This document shows positions 17,339 to 26,852 of a DNA stretch of 64,000 bases, piece after piece. The number at the start of each line of letters is the position of its first letter. Position 1 is the stretch's first letter. The position numbers and the translations under genes are program-made. Source of the DNA: Oceanidesulfovibrio indonesiensis (GTDB lineage: Bacteria; Desulfobacterota; Desulfovibrionia; Desulfovibrionales; Desulfovibrionaceae); NCBI RefSeq assembly GCF_007625075.1, contig NZ_QMIE01000002.1:1-64000 (forward strand), written 5' to 3'. The notes beneath the pieces are model-generated. The model had not been told where the DNA came from. It did no database searches and saw nothing but the letters and a program-made list of their open reading frames with translations.

Positions 17339-18742
17339 TCACCCGGCAGGCGGCTGCCAGATTGAATCGGACACGATGAGCCGCAGGCATTTGCGGAAGC
17401 CCAGGTTGATGGGCAAAAAGAAGAAGGGCCGGACGAATGGCCTGCGCAGGATGCGCCGCCGTATGCCGCGCAAGGAGTAGATGCGTTTCCAGCAGGAGCG
17501 CATGCCCCAGTGGAGCTGGCTCGGCGTCATGTTGCGGGGGGTGAACGCGACGGAGCCGTGGTCGTAGTCCTGCCAGTCGCGGCTGGTGATGCGGCCCTCG
17601 GCCTCCATCCTTTCGTATACGCGCGTGCCGGGCAATGGCGTGAGGATGAGCGTAAACGCCGTTTCCAGCTGGTTTTCCAAGGCAAAATCTGCAATACGGT
17701 CGAAGACTTCCGGCCCGTCCTCGTCGAATCCCACGATGAACGTGCCCATCACGCCGATACCGCGTTCGTGCAGCTTGCGGACGCATTCAGCGTATTCCGT
17801 CACCCGGTTGGTGTGCTTGCCCACGGCGTTTATGGTCGCCTGATTCAGCGACTCGAACCCGATATTCACACTCATGCAGCCGGATTCGGCGAGCAGGTCG
17901 AGCATCTCGTCGTTCCTGGCCACATTGAAGCTCACGTGGCCGTACCAGCGCAGGTCGACACGCCTGAACACCTCGCAGACCTTACGGGCATGCGCAGGCT
18001 CGGACATGAGGTTCGAGTCCATCACGTAGAGCAGCCGTTTCTCGATGAAGTAGGGGATGTCTGCGTGCCAGTGGCGGGCTATCCACTCCTTCCAGCGCGC
18101 CTGGGGCGGACGCGGCCCGAAGACCTCCATGAGCTCCGCCTCGATCTGTTCCGGCGGCCGTGTGCGGAACCGCGCCCCGTAGAAGTTCTGGACGTTGCAG
18201 AATCCGCAGCCCACCGGGCAGCCGCGCGTGGTCTCGATGACCTCGCCGGGGTGGTAGAACTTCCGGTTCACGAGATCGCGCCGGGGAAGGGGCAGGGAGC
18301 CCAGGTCGGCGGGGCGGCCCTCATAGCGAGGGTGCAGTGACCCATGCAGATAATCGTCCAGCACCTCGGGCCAGACCGCTTCCACTTCGCCTGCGATGAC
18401 CGCATCCGCATGATCCAGTGCTTCTTCGGGCAGGGCGGTCACGTGCATGCCGCAGAGCACCACGCGGGTGCCCTCGGCTCGCAGCCTGTCCGCGATGCGA
18501 TAGACGTTGGGCATGTGGTGGGTCAGCCCGGTGATGAGCGCGATATCTCCCTGGCCGTATGGTACGGGCTCGAAGCACTCGTCCACTATGCTGATGTCGA
18601 AGGACTCCGGCGTCACGGCGGCGACCAGCGCCAGATTGGTGGCCGGGTACCCCAGCAGCGGCAGTTTCATGCCGAAAGCTCTGTTGCGAAGTCTGGAGCC
18701 CGTGGATGCGGCGATGAGCAGGACGCGGGGTTTGTCGGACAT
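17339..18742 (-). CDS. B12-binding-domain radical SAM enzyme (1)
   Basis: A 467-residue protein. Residues 1-140 have the Rossmann-like cobalamin-binding fold of class B radical SAM enzymes, with the pattern VVLCGMHVTALPEEALDHADAVIAGEVE. The [4Fe-4S] motif is TTRGCPVGCGFC (Cys 175, 179, 182). Later blocks NIGFESLNQATIN and ILTPLPGTRVYERMEAEGRI are typical of this subfamily. Such enzymes methylate or rearrange unactivated carbons. It belongs with the genes at 20526, 47099 and 56056 in one paralogous group. Substrate unknown, probably a lipid chain. Confidence 0.88.
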   Translation of the reverse strand: MSDKPRVLLIAASTGSRLRNRAFGMKLPLLGYPATNLALVAAVTPESFDISIVDECFEPVPYGQGDIALITGLTHHMPNVYRIADRLRAEGTRVVLCGMHVTALPEEALDHADAVIAGEVEAVWPEVLDDYLHGSLHPRYEGRPADLGSLPLPRRDLVNRKFYHPGEVIETTRGCPVGCGFCNVQNFYGARFRTRPPEQIEAELMEVFGPRPPQARWKEWIARHWHADIPYFIEKRLLYVMDSNLMSEPAHARKVCEVFRRVDLRWYGHVSFNVARNDEMLDLLAESGCMSVNIGFESLNQATINAVGKHTNRVTEYAECVRKLHERGIGVMGTFIVGFDEDGPEVFDRIADFALENQLETAFTLILTPLPGTRVYERMEAEGRITSRDWQDYDHGSVAFTPRNMTPSQLHWGMRSCWKRIYSLRGIRRRILRRPFVRPFFFLPINLGFRKCLRLIVSDSIWQPPAG

Positions 18743-18766
18743 GGAGCAGGAATGAGGTCGGTGCGG

Positions 18767-19204
18767 CTATTTGGGAATACTGGTGGAGATGGTGACGTCC
18801 GCCTCGACGACCTTCACGTCGTCCGCAAATACAACGCCGGAGATCATGGCCAGGGGGCCCCAGTTTTTGGTGATTTCCACCTCGGCGCGCAACTCTGCCG
18901 GCAGGTGGATGGAGCCGTGGCTTTTCGCGTTGAACCCGGCAAGGTAACCAGGAGCGCGGACGGACGGCGTGTCCGGCACAGGATCAATTAGCTTTGCCAC
19001 TATGGCCGCTGTCTGCGCGATCATCTCAATGGCCTGCAGCCAGGGGAGGAAGGTTCCGCCCGGCGCCGCCATGGGATCGTCCGCCGGCACCGCGCGAAAA
19101 CCTACGCCACGCACGCCGGGGGCGATGTCTTCCACCCGTTCCACAAAGAGCATGGGCGGCCGGTGCGGCAGTACGAGTTCAATGGTCCGGTCGTCGGCGC
19201 GCAT
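18767..19204 (-). CDS. FabZ-like 3-hydroxyacyl-ACP dehydratase (hotdog fold)
   Basis: A 145-residue hotdog protein. It has the LPHRPPMLFVERV block with the active-site His of the FabZ family and the Glu-containing helix LQAIEMIAQTAAIV. FabZ enzymes remove water from 3-hydroxyacyl-ACP to give trans-2-enoyl-ACP. The sequence is closer to the divergent dehydratases of aryl polyene clusters than to housekeeping FabZ (the FPG-xP segment is replaced by PMAAPGGTFLPW). It starts two bases after the upstream radical SAM gene stop. Confidence 0.8.
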   Translation of the reverse strand: MRADDRTIELVLPHRPPMLFVERVEDIAPGVRGVGFRAVPADDPMAAPGGTFLPWLQAIEMIAQTAAIVAKLIDPVPDTPSVRAPGYLAGFNAKSHGSIHLPAELRAEVEITKNWGPLAMISGVVFADDVKVVEADVTISTSIPK

Positions 19205-19206
19205 GG

Positions 19207-20526
19207 CTATATTCCTGTCACCGCCGGCTTGAAAGATTTGTGCGCCTTGCGCAGCGCCGGCACGTGGCCGAAGTTCATGGGCATGAAGATGATGTTGCTG
19301 CGCCGCTTGATGGACGAGGGCCGGAACAGTCGCCTGACCGTGGAGCCGATGGAGTAGAAGCCCTTGTTCACCTTCCAGAAACCTTCCTGCAGCTCGTCCA
19401 CGCTCATCTGTTTGGGTCTGTAGACCACGGTGGCCATGTCGTAGTGCCGCCAGTCCGTGGTGAGGATTCGGCCTTCGGCTTCCAGCCGTTTGTGGATGCG
19501 CGTGCCAGGAAACGGCGTGAGCACCGGCAGGAATGCGCCGTCGATGGCGTTTTTGTCTGCGAACTCCAGGAACGTGTCGAACACGGCCGGAGTGTCGAAA
19601 TCATAGCCGAACACGAAAGAGCCGTACACGCCGATGCCGTGGTCGTGGATTCGCTTGATGGCTTCTTCGTAGAATGCGACCGAGTTCGTCACCTTGCCCA
19701 TCACCTCGATATTCTTGGTGTTCAGGCTCTCGAATCCGATGAAGATGCCGTGGCAGCCGGCCTCGGCCAGCAGTTGCAGCATTTCCGGGTCCTTGGCAAC
19801 GGTGATGGGCGCCTGGCAGACCCAGCGCAGCCGCGTCTTTTTCAGATCATGCAGCAGCGTTTCGGCGTGGCGGCGGTTGGCAAGCAGGTTGTCGTCCCCG
19901 AAAAAGATGTACCCCCGCGACTTGCTCAGGGATTCCACTTCCTGCCGCACTGTTTCCACTGGTCTGGTGCGGTAGGTGCCTCCGAAAAATGCAGTGACCG
20001 TGCAGAACTCGCATTTGAATGGGCAGCCCCGTGTGGTCTGGATGATATTCTCGAAGAAGTACCCTTTTTTCGGGTAGATGGAACGCCGCGCCGGTCGAAT
20101 AGCCTCCATGTCCGTGTAGCTGTCCTGCTTGTAGACGGGCTTCAGTTCTCCGCGTTCGGCGTCGCGCACGATGTCCGCCCAGATCATGTCCGCCTCGCCG
20201 ATAACCACGGCGTCGGCGTGCTCCGCCGCCTCGTCCGGCATGTTGGAGGCATGGATGCCGCCCATTATCACCGGCACGCCCTTGGCGCGGAACATGTCGG
20301 CTATCTCGTAGCCCCGCGGGGCGAGCGGCGTCATGGCGGTAATGGCAACGAGGTCCGGCGTCATGTCCGGATCAAGCGGCGAGACGTTCTCGTCCACATA
20401 GGAGACTTCGTGCTCTGGCGGGGTGAGCGCGGCCAGCGTGGCCGGAGCCAGGGGCGGGAATTTGAAGAACAAGACATCCCAGAAGCTGCCCTTGGGCCAC
20501 CCCGGGACGACGAAGAGGATATGCAT
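19207..20526 (-). CDS. B12-binding-domain radical SAM enzyme (2)
   Basis: A 439-residue enzyme, first gene of its operon. An N-terminal cobalamin-binding-type fold contains VPVIMGGIHASNMPDEAAEHADAVVIGEAD, followed by TTRGCPFKCEFC (Cys 168, 172, 175). FIGFESLNTKNIEVMGK and PVLTPFPGTRIHKRLEAEGRI follow. It is divergent from the fabG-like gene, with 226 bases between them that should carry both promoters. Same paralogous group as the enzymes at 18742, 47099 and 56056. Confidence 0.88.
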   Translation of the reverse strand: MHILFVVPGWPKGSFWDVLFFKFPPLAPATLAALTPPEHEVSYVDENVSPLDPDMTPDLVAITAMTPLAPRGYEIADMFRAKGVPVIMGGIHASNMPDEAAEHADAVVIGEADMIWADIVRDAERGELKPVYKQDSYTDMEAIRPARRSIYPKKGYFFENIIQTTRGCPFKCEFCTVTAFFGGTYRTRPVETVRQEVESLSKSRGYIFFGDDNLLANRRHAETLLHDLKKTRLRWVCQAPITVAKDPEMLQLLAEAGCHGIFIGFESLNTKNIEVMGKVTNSVAFYEEAIKRIHDHGIGVYGSFVFGYDFDTPAVFDTFLEFADKNAIDGAFLPVLTPFPGTRIHKRLEAEGRILTTDWRHYDMATVVYRPKQMSVDELQEGFWKVNKGFYSIGSTVRRLFRPSSIKRRSNIIFMPMNFGHVPALRKAHKSFKPAVTGI

Positions 20527-20752
20527 GCGGGGTATCGTGGGTTGGGAAGCTGTGACGGATGAACTGTGGTGGATGAATCAGGATTGATGGATATGTCTGA
20601 CGCTTTGTAGCTAGCTGATTTTTTTGCTTTGTTCAAGGAAATAGCGTAGGCCGCGAGAGAGGGCGATACGGCTCCGCCACCATCGAAGTGTTTTTTTGAA
20701 CCGGACCCTGCGGACGATGCATATTCCTGAGACAGCGCGCAAGGAGACTGCC

Positions 20753-21481
20753 ATGAGCACCAAACCGCTCGCCATCGTGACCGGCGGGTCGCGCGGCATC
20801 GGCGCGGCCATTGTTCTGGATCTGGCCGACGCCGGTTACGATATCGTTCTGAACTACCGTTCCAAGGACGCCGAGGCCGAAGCCGTGGCCGACAAGGCCA
20901 GCAGCCTGGGCAGCGCGGTAACCCTGGCCAAGTTCGACGTGGCCGATCGGGAAGCCATGCAGTGTGCGCTCGGCCCGATCATCGAGAAAACGCCGCCGTA
21001 TGCGTTGATCCACAACGCGGGCATGACCCGTGACAGCCTTGCCTTGAAGATGAAGGCCGAGGACTGGGACGACGTCATTGCCGTGCATCTCAGCGCCTTT
21101 TTTCATCTTTCGCGCATGGTCATCAAACCCATGATGCTGGCCCGCGGCGGCCGCATCGTGGCCATGGGCTCGGTTTCCGGACAGAGCGGACAGGTGGGCC
21201 AGGTCAACTACTCGGCAGCCAAGGCCGGCTTGTTCGGCGCGGTGAAAAGCCTGGCGCGGGAAACGGCCCGCAGCAACATCACCGTAAACGCCGTGGCGCC
21301 CGGGCTCATCCGGACCGAGATGGCCGACGCTGCCGACGCGTCCGCCATCAAACAGATGATCCCCATGCGCCGGCTGGGTGACCCGGCCGAGGTGGCATCG
21401 GTGGTGCGCTTCCTGCTCAGCCCAGGCGCATCCTACATGACCGGCCAGGTCCTCGCCGTGAACGGCGGGTTGTATATGTAA
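20753..21481 (+). CDS. FabG-like 3-oxoacyl-ACP reductase
   Basis: A 242-residue SDR. The NADP-binding motif TGGSRGIGAAI is at residues about 9-19, the NAG motif in LIHNAGMTRD, catalytic Ser in AMGSVSGQSG and YSAAKAG with the Tyr-x3-Lys pair. It ends TGQVLAVNGGLYM, a FabG-like ending. It reduces 3-oxoacyl-ACP in a type II system. The start at 20753 follows AAGGAG; an earlier in-frame ATG at 20696 has no such site. It stands alone on the plus strand between two minus-strand operons. Confidence 0.9.
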   Translation: MSTKPLAIVTGGSRGIGAAIVLDLADAGYDIVLNYRSKDAEAEAVADKASSLGSAVTLAKFDVADREAMQCALGPIIEKTPPYALIHNAGMTRDSLALKMKAEDWDDVIAVHLSAFFHLSRMVIKPMMLARGGRIVAMGSVSGQSGQVGQVNYSAAKAGLFGAVKSLARETARSNITVNAVAPGLIRTEMADAADASAIKQMIPMRRLGDPAEVASVVRFLLSPGASYMTGQVLAVNGGLYM

Positions 21482-21550
21482 TAGACTTGTTCCCTCAGGA
21501 AGCCTCCGGCATATGGGGGATGTTGTCCCCACACGCTCCCTGGTGGGAGT

Positions 21551-21569
21551 GCGAGGGCAAAGCCCTCGC
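21551..21569. terminator. Perfect hairpin between convergent genes
   Basis: GCGAGGGC and GCCCTCGC form an 8-bp stem with an AAA loop between the convergent fabG-like gene and the lipoprotein gene. The surrounding gap (21500-21583) also starts with GCCTCCGGC and holds a GGGGAT/GTCCCC pair. Likely a two-way terminator. Confidence 0.6.
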
Positions 21570-21583
21570 GTGCTGACGCTGGG

Positions 21584-22390
21584 CTATCTCTTTTCCAGTT
21601 CCTCGATAGGCCGCGTCTGTTTCGGTTCGTAACCGCTCAGATCAAAGGCGCTGATAAGGTCCGGGTTCGCCTCCACGTCCTCGAGCCGGAACGAGGCTGT
21701 GAGGTCCCGGGTTCGCGAATGCATGCGGATGCGTGAGGGCATGGGCGGTCCGCCGGCCGGCTGGGTGTAGCGCTCGAACTTCATGCGAACTTCGGCGTCC
21801 TCGAAGGCTGTGACAAGACCGGACTTCCGATCCACGAATAATGCGCCCCCGTGCAACGGAATGCGCCAGGTGTCGTTATCGAGTGTTATGGGGTGGGAAT
21901 CGTTGGCCTCCATGGCCAGTGGGTCGCGCAGCACGGCGGAGAAGACCTCGTTCATGGGGTTGGCTTCGTTGCGCGCCTGTGTAGCGTTGCCCTCAAAAGT
22001 ACCCTGGTAGAGGGTGTTCTGCGAGGGCACGTAGACCTGAACCATGTCCCCACTGCGCACCATGTCGAACAGTGTGGAGCCGAGAGGGCCAAAGGCCGTG
22101 ATCCGCGCGCGCGGCGAGTCCGAGCCCATGTCCATGAGCAACGCCCCGCGCAGGGAGGAAAACCCCCGCTTCGGCGGCGGCTCGATGGAGAGTTCGAAGT
22201 ATGCGCTCAGACCTCGCAACTCCTCGCGGCTCCGCCGCATTGCTTCCAGGGCCTGGCTCGGCGTTTTGCCGGCAATGTCCGGACCGGTGATGTCGAGCGC
22301 CGGCGGCTCCTGATGCGGGACACACGCTGCGACGAACAAAATCAACACGGCCAGCGTGGCGAGGGGTGCGTGTCGGATCACCGGGCGCAT
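21584..22390 (-). CDS. LolB/DUF4292-like lipoprotein
   Basis: A 268-residue protein with a lipoprotein signal peptide (LATLAVLILFVAACVP; lipobox Cys near residue 23). The mature part has the LolA/LolB-like half-barrel pattern: FSSLRGALLMDMG, RARITAFGPLGSTLFDMV, GDMVQVYVPSQNTLYQG. Such lipoproteins accept lipids at the outer membrane. It is the last gene of the long minus-strand operon and overlaps the deacetylase gene by 13 bases. A likely partner for the LolA-type proteins at 16631 and 53580. Confidence 0.7.
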   Translation of the reverse strand: MRPVIRHAPLATLAVLILFVAACVPHQEPPALDITGPDIAGKTPSQALEAMRRSREELRGLSAYFELSIEPPPKRGFSSLRGALLMDMGSDSPRARITAFGPLGSTLFDMVRSGDMVQVYVPSQNTLYQGTFEGNATQARNEANPMNEVFSAVLRDPLAMEANDSHPITLDNDTWRIPLHGGALFVDRKSGLVTAFEDAEVRMKFERYTQPAGGPPMPSRIRMHSRTRDLTASFRLEDVEANPDLISAFDLSGYEPKQTRPIEELEKR

Positions 22391-23220
22391 TGCGTCCTCA
22401 GTGCTGCTGCGGCCTCACCCATGGTTCCGAACTCCAGGGTGTCGAACAAGGCGTCCCATGCCGTGGCGGCCGAACGCAGCCTGAACGAGCAGACAAATCG
22501 CTTGATGGGCGAGAGATTGGCCGGCAGTTTGCGTTCCACAAACTCAGCCGGGTGGAAGTAGAATGTGGCGGGCGATCCGGTCGCGTTGAGCCGGCGGACC
22601 TTGCCGATGATGCGGCGCATGGGCCAGGTGCGCAGACCCCACCCGCCGCCTGCCGGGAGGTTGCCCGCGGGAGTCTCCAGAACGAGTGGCGGAAATTCCG
22701 TAATGGAGTTCTCGTCGTCCACCTCGACGCACCGGGCGTGGAGCGGTCCGCGCTGGTCGCCGATGAAGGAGAGAGGCGCGGCGCTGGAGTCGTACTCGAA
22801 CCCGTGCGCGGCCAGGGTCTCGTACACCCATCGCGGATTCCGGCCCAGGGACCATTGCGGTGCGCGGAATCCCAGGATCGTCTGGGCGGTCAACTCCTGG
22901 AGCAACGCCTTGCCGGTGTCCAGATCATGAGACAGCGAGCGGGAGTTCATTTCGTAGACCAGCGAGTGCTCCATGGTGTGGAAAGCGATTTCATGGCCGG
23001 CGTCACTAATGCGTTTCACGGCCTCGGGTAGCCGCCGGGCCGAGTAGCCTACTATGAAGAATGTGGCCCGGGCGCGGCGCTGGTCCAGTCTGTCCAGGAT
23101 GACGTCAGTGGCTTCGTCCAGGATGGAGTCGTACGAATCCCACGCCTTGCGCGGCAACACGCGCTCCTGCCCACAGATGTGGAACCAGTCTTCCCAGTCT
23201 ATGCTGATGACATTCTTCAT
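22378..23220 (-). CDS. Polysaccharide deacetylase family protein (NodB-like)
   Basis: A 280-residue protein starting VISIDWEDWFHI, the opening of NodB-type deacetylases seen in exopolysaccharide and PEP-CTERM/XrtA contexts. TFFIVGYSARRLPEAVKRI, GHEIAFHTMEHSLV (metal-binding His residues) and ILGFRAPQWSLG follow the family order. These enzymes remove N-acetyl groups from amino sugars. Here a glycosylated lipid headgroup is a plausible substrate (inference). No signal peptide, so it acts in the cytoplasm. Its ATG overlaps the ATP-grasp stop. Confidence 0.85.
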   Translation of the reverse strand: MKNVISIDWEDWFHICGQERVLPRKAWDSYDSILDEATDVILDRLDQRRARATFFIVGYSARRLPEAVKRISDAGHEIAFHTMEHSLVYEMNSRSLSHDLDTGKALLQELTAQTILGFRAPQWSLGRNPRWVYETLAAHGFEYDSSAAPLSFIGDQRGPLHARCVEVDDENSITEFPPLVLETPAGNLPAGGGWGLRTWPMRRIIGKVRRLNATGSPATFYFHPAEFVERKLPANLSPIKRFVCSFRLRSAATAWDALFDTLEFGTMGEAAAALRTQCAR

Positions 23221-24447
23221 TTTTTACGGCGATCAGGGTCCTGGCGTTTTTTGAGCACGGCGCGCAACTGCGGATCGAACAGCAGGCCGGCGGCGGAGGC
23301 GATGCGGCCCAGCACCGGCCCGGGGTCCCGAACGCTGAGAAGCTCGTCCTGCGCATGAAACGGGTCGAAAAAGTCGATACCAACACGGCCGCGTTTGGCG
23401 ATGAAATGGAGAAGATCCCCCGGCAGCAGGTTCCGCACGCGCACGCCTTCTGTTTGCACCGGAGCCGGACGGGCCGGCAAGCCGAGGGCCGCTTTGTACA
23501 GGAGATATGGAAAATCCACACCAGCGGCAATGGCCAGCGGCAGCGAGCCCCAGAACCTGGGGTTGATCTCCAGCAGCTTGGCGGTGTTGTCGCGCGGGTC
23601 TATTCGAAATTCAAGCATGGCAACCCCCTGCCAGTTCAATGCGGCGGCTATGTTCCGCGCGGCCTGTTCCGCCTGAGGGTGCCGAACGGACTCACGTAGG
23701 GTGCTGGGCCCGCCGGAGGGGGGGGTGCTCGCGCAGCCGCTTGTGGGTGAACATGGCATCCACACGACCGGGTTGCACGCAGAAGATGGAGACGCCGAAA
23801 GCGCCGCCGTGAGGAACCATTGCTTGGGCCACATGATCCTCGCCTGTGGCGGCAATGCAATCGAGCGAGGAGCGCAACTCGTCTTCATCATGGCATATAT
23901 AAAGGCCGCGGCCGCCTTCGCCCAAATCCGGCTTGAGCACCAGGGGCAGGCCGAGCCGCTCCGCGAGGCCCCAATCCGCGCGGCCAGCCGGGAGGAATAC
24001 GGTGTCCGGAACCGGCGCGCCGGCAGTGCTCGCTGCCTCGTATGCGCCCCATTTGCGCGCGGCGCGCAGCAAGACATCGTGAGGAGCGAAAGGAAACGCC
24101 GCGCGGTTGCCGATCATTCTCCGGTGCTCGCTCAAGAGCAGCAGCGTGGTGAGCTCCATGGGGATGAGCGCGTCGTACGTGTACTGCGAGAGCCGGCGGT
24201 CCACGGCGGCCAGGAAATCATCCGGGCGCAGCAAAGGTGAGGGGTAGGTAAACCGTCTGGAGACATAGCGCGAGAATATTCCGGCCGCGAGCCAGGTCGT
24301 CTCGCCGGCGTGCACCTCCAGGCCGCGCCGGCGTAAAGAACGGATGGCGGCCACGCTCTTGTTCCACTGCGCGTCCAGCAGCAGAACACGGCCCTGCGGC
24401 GTGCGGCCCTGCGCGAGGGTGAAGCCCGAGGAGGCAGCAACGTTCAC
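23217..24447 (-). pseudogene. ATP-grasp carboxylate-amine ligase, frame broken at a C8 tract
   Basis: The first frame (GTG 24447, overlapping the FabD-like stop as GTGA) encodes the pre-ATP and ATP-binding parts: RVLLLDAQWNKSVAAIRSL, PLVLKPDLGEGGRGLYI. It breaks after ...FTHKRLREHPP, at eight Cs on the coding strand (plus-strand G8, 23718-23725). The second frame continues the family with ALNWQGVAMLEFRID and LLEINPRFWGSLPLA (the metal-binding Asn/Glu) to the stop at 23217. One C fewer (C7) joins both frames exactly. Either a sequencing error, phase variation or a recent mutation. ATP-grasp ligases join a carboxylate to an amine or thiol; the substrate here is unknown. Confidence 0.8.
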
Positions 24448-25376
24448 AGTTGCTCCGCGTTGCAAAATTCATGGGTCAGGGAGTCGATATCCCGACTGGA
24501 TGTCACGCCCACGACCTCCACCTTGCGGCTGATCCACAGGACGATGCGCGCCAGGGTCATGGTGGGATCCAGGCAGACGAATCGCTCGGCTCCGGCCAGG
24601 ATCAAGCGGTTCACGGTCCCCAGCCAGTCGAGCGGCCGGCTCAACTGCCAGGATACGACGTCAGCTATGTCCGCAGGTTCATGCAAGGGCTCGGGGCGGA
24701 GCGAGGAGTACAGGGGCATGCGCGTTGGGGCGATGTCCAGTCCATCCAGCATGGCGCGCAGGGATGTGGTGGCGGCCTCATGCGGTGGCACGTGGCAGGC
24801 GCGTTCAAAGGGCAGGCGCATGGTGCGCAACGCGCCGGCAGCTGTGCAGTTGTCCATAAACTTAGACACATGGGGGCGCGGCAGGCTTACCAAAAGCTGG
24901 CGGCGGTTGTTGATGACCGAGACCCATGCGGGCGGGGTCATATCACCCAGCAGTGTTCCAATTTCATCGCGAGAGAGACCTATGACAGCGAGAACCGCAT
25001 ATTCGTCTTCCATGGGACAGGCGGCGATGGCGTCATACGCATGGCGGACCACGCGCGCTCCATCGTGCGGGGCCAGCCCGCCCCCACCGGCCCAGGCCGC
25101 ATACACCCCCAGGCTGTGGCCGCCCAATGCGTCCGGCGTCAGGCCGCGGCGCATCAACGCGTTGCTCATGGCCAGGGTCAGAGCGTAGACGCCGCGTTGC
25201 GCAGTGTAATCGTCCATGGGCGCAGCCTGGTGGAAATCCGCGAGATCGCCCAGATCCGGCGCATAGGCGGAAAAGTCCTCGGCGATCTCCGGGTGGCCCT
25301 CAAAAAGCTCGGCCGGGTTCGTCTCCGGCACGGCCCCCTGGCCTGGATACAGAAACACAGTGCGTGGCGCGGGCAT
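24444..25376 (-). CDS. FabD-like acyltransferase (malonyl-CoA:ACP transacylase family)
   Basis: A 310-residue acyltransferase. It has FLYPGQGAVP (residues 8-17) and the catalytic GHSLG (Ser 88), plus a His in RACHVPPHEA at the place of the usual FHSPLM segment. It would load malonyl or another acyl group on the ACP of this locus. The His region and the middle are divergent, so the extender may not be malonyl. It sits three bases from the radical SAM gene upstream and overlaps the ATP-grasp gene. Confidence 0.82.
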   Translation of the reverse strand: MPAPRTVFLYPGQGAVPETNPAELFEGHPEIAEDFSAYAPDLGDLADFHQAAPMDDYTAQRGVYALTLAMSNALMRRGLTPDALGGHSLGVYAAWAGGGGLAPHDGARVVRHAYDAIAACPMEDEYAVLAVIGLSRDEIGTLLGDMTPPAWVSVINNRRQLLVSLPRPHVSKFMDNCTAAGALRTMRLPFERACHVPPHEAATTSLRAMLDGLDIAPTRMPLYSSLRPEPLHEPADIADVVSWQLSRPLDWLGTVNRLILAGAERFVCLDPTMTLARIVLWISRKVEVVGVTSSRDIDSLTHEFCNAEQL

Positions 25377-25379
25377 GAC

Positions 25380-26852
25380 TCAGGCTTTCTGCGTCCCTAT
25401 GACGGTTAAATGCTCGGGTGTTTCCTCATAATGATTCTGCACCCACTCCTTCTGCCGCGCCTCATACCAGGCATGGCGCATGATGAGCCGGTAGGACATG
25501 CGAATGAAGGGGTTGGGGGAAAACAACATTTTGAAAAAAATACGCGGGTGTGTGTAGTATTTCTTCAGGTATTTTTTCTGCAGCTGCAAAATGGTGTCCC
25601 GATTGTACGCGGTGTTGGACATGATCGGGTGCATGAAGTCGTACCTGGAGTAGTCGTCTTCCTCGATGCGGCCGTCCTGCCGGGCTTTGGCGTAATATGG
25701 CGTGCCGGGCAGGGGGGTAGTGATGGTCATCACCATGAAGTCGCCTATCCGCGAGGCGAAGCGGTAGATCTCACGCAGGGTTTCCTCCGTGTCGTCCAGG
25801 TCCCCAAACATCACGTTGGTCATGACCATGATGCCGTTCTCACGCAGCAGGGCGGCGGCTTCTCGAATCTGCTCCATGGACTGGCTCTTGCTGTAATTCT
25901 TCAGCGCCGCAGGGGAGATGGACTCCACCCCGAGCATGACTTCATAGAGCCCGAGCCGCTTGAATTCGGGGATGAGATCGCGGTCCCGCAGTATGTCCTT
26001 GACGCGCGACTGGAACCAGTAATCGCATTTGAGGTTTGACCCCCCCAGGCTTTCCAGGAACGCTTCGTTGCGCTCACGGCTCTGGTTGAAGGAGTTTTCG
26101 TTGAATACGAACAGGGACTTGCCGTAGCGCTCGTGGAGCATCTCCATTTCATTGACGACAAGCGGTCCGCTGCGGCCCCGCCAGTTGGCGCGCCAGAGCC
26201 GGGATTCGGAACAGTAGGTGCAGGTGTCGCCGCAGCCTCGGCTGGTGGAAATTCCCACGGCGCGGCGGCCCATGCCGTGCATATAGTAGGTGAAGTTGTC
26301 GAAATCGATGAGGTGGTAGCCGGGCGTGGGCAGGACGTCGAGGTCCGGGATCTGCGGTCGCGGCGCGTTCTGAACGATTGCGCCGGAGCTGTCGCGCCAG
26401 GCGGCCCCGGCTACTGGGCAGGCAGCGCCGGCTGCGGGCTTTTGCCCAAGCCATTCGATCAGCTCGTGGAACGTTATCTCGCCTTCGCCTGAAACCACGT
26501 AATTCAGCTCGGGCAACAGTTCGAACAGGTGGCGGAAGTTGAGGCTGAAATGGCCGCCGCCACCGATGACCGGGATGTCCGGGTTGGTTCGCGCGGCAAG
26601 GCGGACGGCGTGCACGGCGTCCCAGTGGAAGGTGGCGGCCTGGCAGGTGACGCCCACGCAGTCGAAATCGCGCCGTGAGAGCCGTTCCGTCAATCGGGTC
26701 CATGGCGCATCCAGCGTGGTGGCGTCCACGATCTCAACTTCGTGGCCTTTTTCTTCCAGGTACGCGCCCAGGCACATGAGCCCGGGCGAGGGCATCCACA
26801 TGCGCAAGGCGCCGAAAATTTTGTGCGGTGGATCAATAAGCAGTATTTTCAA
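25380..26852 (-). CDS. B12-binding-domain radical SAM enzyme (3)
   Basis: A 490-residue enzyme. It starts KILLIDPPHKIFGALRMWMP and has VIGGGGHFSLNFRHLFELLPELNYVVSGEGE in the cobalamin-type domain. The cluster motif is STSRGCGDTCTYC (Cys 207, 211, 214), followed by W-R-ANWRGRS. The same start (LLIDPPHKIW), the RGCG motif and WRGRS occur in the enzyme at 49158, so these two form a second paralogous pair. Its first 20 bases overlap the acyltransferase gene. Confidence 0.88.
   Translation of the reverse strand: MKILLIDPPHKIFGALRMWMPSPGLMCLGAYLEEKGHEVEIVDATTLDAPWTRLTERLSRRDFDCVGVTCQAATFHWDAVHAVRLAARTNPDIPVIGGGGHFSLNFRHLFELLPELNYVVSGEGEITFHELIEWLGQKPAAGAACPVAGAAWRDSSGAIVQNAPRPQIPDLDVLPTPGYHLIDFDNFTYYMHGMGRRAVGISTSRGCGDTCTYCSESRLWRANWRGRSGPLVVNEMEMLHERYGKSLFVFNENSFNQSRERNEAFLESLGGSNLKCDYWFQSRVKDILRDRDLIPEFKRLGLYEVMLGVESISPAALKNYSKSQSMEQIREAAALLRENGIMVMTNVMFGDLDDTEETLREIYRFASRIGDFMVMTITTPLPGTPYYAKARQDGRIEEDDYSRYDFMHPIMSNTAYNRDTILQLQKKYLKKYYTHPRIFFKMLFSPNPFIRMSYRLIMRHAWYEARQKEWVQNHYEETPEHLTVIGTQKA

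Noticed and set aside
18994-20562. A 522-residue plus-strand open frame
   Set aside because: It is antisense to the dehydratase and radical SAM genes; the His/Val/Asp-rich text is typical of a reverse-strand artefact.
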